Source: Caldifarciminota bacterium RBG_13_43_14 (lineage in GTDB: Bacteria > Hydrothermota > Tepidihabitantia > SM23-42). Taken from it: a stretch of 6,033 nucleotides of DNA. Location: positions 1 through 6,033 of the forward strand of contig MEUM01000022.1 of assembly GCA_001771735.1 (NCBI GenBank), written 5' to 3'. The position numbers were made by a program, and so were the translations under genes. The notes under the pieces are model-generated. The model was not told the DNA's origin, did no database searches, and was given only the letters and a program-made list of their open reading frames with translations. Below are positions 5,491 through 6,033 of this stretch, piece after piece (positions within the stretch are counted from its first letter, which is position 1; the number at the start of each line of letters is the position of its first letter).

Positions 5491-5518
5491 TTGACACCTG
5501 GATTATTTTTAATATAAT
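5491..5518 (+). promoter_or_regulatory. Near-ideal sigma70 promoter for the second arsR and the small cysteine-rich gene
   Basis: Consensus -35 TTGACA (5491-5496) and consensus -10 TATAAT (5513-5518) with a 16-bp spacer. The expected start point is near 5525, giving a leader of about 22 nt with no Shine-Dalgarno site. No convincing palindrome overlaps these elements; the nearest candidate operator is the 12-4-12 dyad just upstream. Confidence 0.82.
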
Positions 5519-5546
5519 ATATGCGCAGATACTTAATTGCATTATC

Positions 5547-5852
5547 ATGAAAAAGACAATAACGGAAGCAGGCCGGGCGGCGCGGATATTCAAAGTGTTA
5601 TCAGTGGAGACGCGCGTCCGCATGATCGAATTGCTCAAACCGCGTCCTTTGTGTGTCAACGCGCTGGCCCGCGACCTTGGCATCAGCGCAGCTGCGGTTT
5701 CGCAGCATCTGCGTATTCTTCGAGACGCTGACATAGTGACTGCGGATAAGCAGGGTTATTTTGTCCATTATCGCGTTAATGAAAAAACGCTTGCCGTGTG
5801 GCGGGAAATTGCGCGACCGGTGATGACTATCAAGGAGGTGCACCATGTGTGA
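5547..5852 (+). CDS. Second ArsR/SmtB-family repressor, divergent from the operon
   Basis: A 101-residue winged-helix protein. The N-terminal helix region is AARIFKVLSVETRVRMIELL (11-30), the DNA-recognition region is ARDLGISAAAVSQHLRILRDADIV (41-64), and the wing is TADKQGYFVHYRV. It lacks the CxC arsenic motif of the other repressor: only Cys36 (PLCVNAL) is present, with a His-His pair near the C-terminus (99-100), so its inducer may differ or be bound with fewer ligands. The ATG at 5547 is preceded by a near-ideal promoter but no Shine-Dalgarno site. Its last 8 bp overlap the start of the cysteine-rich small gene, indicating co-expression and translational coupling. The family assignment is firm; the ligand is not known. 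Confidence 0.88.
   Translation: MKKTITEAGRAARIFKVLSVETRVRMIELLKPRPLCVNALARDLGISAAAVSQHLRILRDADIVTADKQGYFVHYRVNEKTLAVWREIARPVMTIKEVHHV
5832..5839 (+). promoter_or_regulatory. Strong Shine-Dalgarno site inside the end of the second arsR
   Basis: AAGGAGGT lies 5 nt before the ATG at 5845 and within the last codons of the upstream repressor. It fixes the start of the 50-residue cysteine-rich gene and contrasts with both arsR genes, which have no such site. Confidence 0.85.
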
Positions 5853-5997
5853 AAAGACGACATGCTGTGAGAAACCAAAACATCTTAAGGGTAAGCCCAG
5901 AGAGTGTTCGGCCGAGCAGATTAAAAAGTGCCACGGGGATGCAAAAACCCATCCCGGCACTGCCGGAAAAAAGAAGAAGACGAAAAATCGTTCGTGA
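5845..5997 (+). CDS. Cysteine-rich 50-residue small protein, putative metal(loid)-binding
   Basis: A short gene that conventional length cut-offs would miss. It has a near-perfect ribosome binding site, AAGGAGGT at 5832-5839, 5 nt before the ATG, and overlaps the preceding repressor by 8 bp. The product begins MCEKTTCCEKPKHLKGKP and continues with ECSAEQIKKCHGDAKTHPG; cysteines are at 2, 7, 8, 21 and 29, histidines at 13, 30 and 36, and the tail is very basic (KKKKTKNR). The pattern CC-x2-P-x-HLKGKP-x-ECS-x-EQIKKCHG looks like a conserved small family that I recall beside ArsR-type genes in anaerobes and archaea; relatives seem to have a further cysteine where this protein has Gly38, but this is memory and not a search. 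It is cytosolic with no signal or membrane segment. A metal(loid) chaperone or sink, or a co-regulator, is inferred. No function is established. Confidence 0.8.
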   Translation: MCEKTTCCEKPKHLKGKPRECSAEQIKKCHGDAKTHPGTAGKKKKTKNRS

Positions 5998-6033
5998 TCG
6001 TCTTTTAACGATTGAAGAATAAGGCAACGTGGA

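Noticed and set aside
5521..5550. A nine-codon upstream frame (ATG at 5521) whose TGA overlaps the ATG of the plus-strand repressor.
   Set aside because: Its ATG is only 2 nt past the -10 and so upstream of the expected transcription start; it would not be in the mRNA.
5975..6013. Inverted repeats AAGACGA/TCGTCTT (5977-5983, 5998-6004) and AATCGTT/AACGATT (5986-5992, 6007-6013) as a terminator after the small gene.
   Set aside because: The stems are short, mutually exclusive and weak, with only a short imperfect T-run, so termination cannot be claimed.
6021..6033. Possible GTG start of a further plus-strand gene near 6029.
   Set aside because: Only a few bases remain and the preceding AAGG is too weak and too close to call a start.

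Overview
The window holds an arsenic (metalloid) resistance locus from an uncultured-looking, probably anaerobic bacterium. The taxon cannot be fixed from the sequence. Balanced base composition, short degenerate tandem repeats and REP-like hairpins at gene borders, strong sigma70-type promoters and genes lacking a Shine-Dalgarno site suggest an FCB or candidate-phylum lineage, but only weakly.

Layout: two ArsR/SmtB-family repressor genes are divergently transcribed from a 109-bp AT-rich control region (5438-5546). This region carries a perfect 12-4-12 palindrome and two strong, oppositely directed promoters. On the minus strand runs the main operon: arsR, an ArsP-type permease, an Acr3 arsenite efflux pump, a membrane-anchored SurA-like/thioredoxin fusion, a CcdA-type transmembrane thiol transporter, and a small CPRC thioredoxin. 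A second CPRC thioredoxin gene with an extra N-terminal domain follows, but it has lost the C-terminal third of its thioredoxin fold and is probably a pseudogene. On the plus strand, the second arsR overlaps by 8 bp a 50-codon cysteine-rich small protein with a near-perfect ribosome binding site.

Likely teamwork: the first ArsR senses trivalent arsenic and autorepresses the operon. Acr3 exports arsenite, and the ArsP-like permease may export organoarsenicals. The CcdA protein can pass reducing equivalents from the cytosolic CPRC thioredoxin across the membrane to the exported thioredoxin domain of the SurA-like fusion. Metalloid efflux and a complete inside-to-outside thiol relay therefore appear to be one regulon. 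No arsenate reductase gene lies in the window.

Non-coding content: the left end (1-640) is rich in repeats. It has a G/C palindrome that also resembles a terminator, a cluster of four GTAG-headed REP-like hairpins, and a period-8 repeat that supplies the stop codon of the small thioredoxin. Two tracts of one degenerate 10-bp repeat family sit in other operon spacers. The last 36 bp (5998-6033) hold no gene that can be called.
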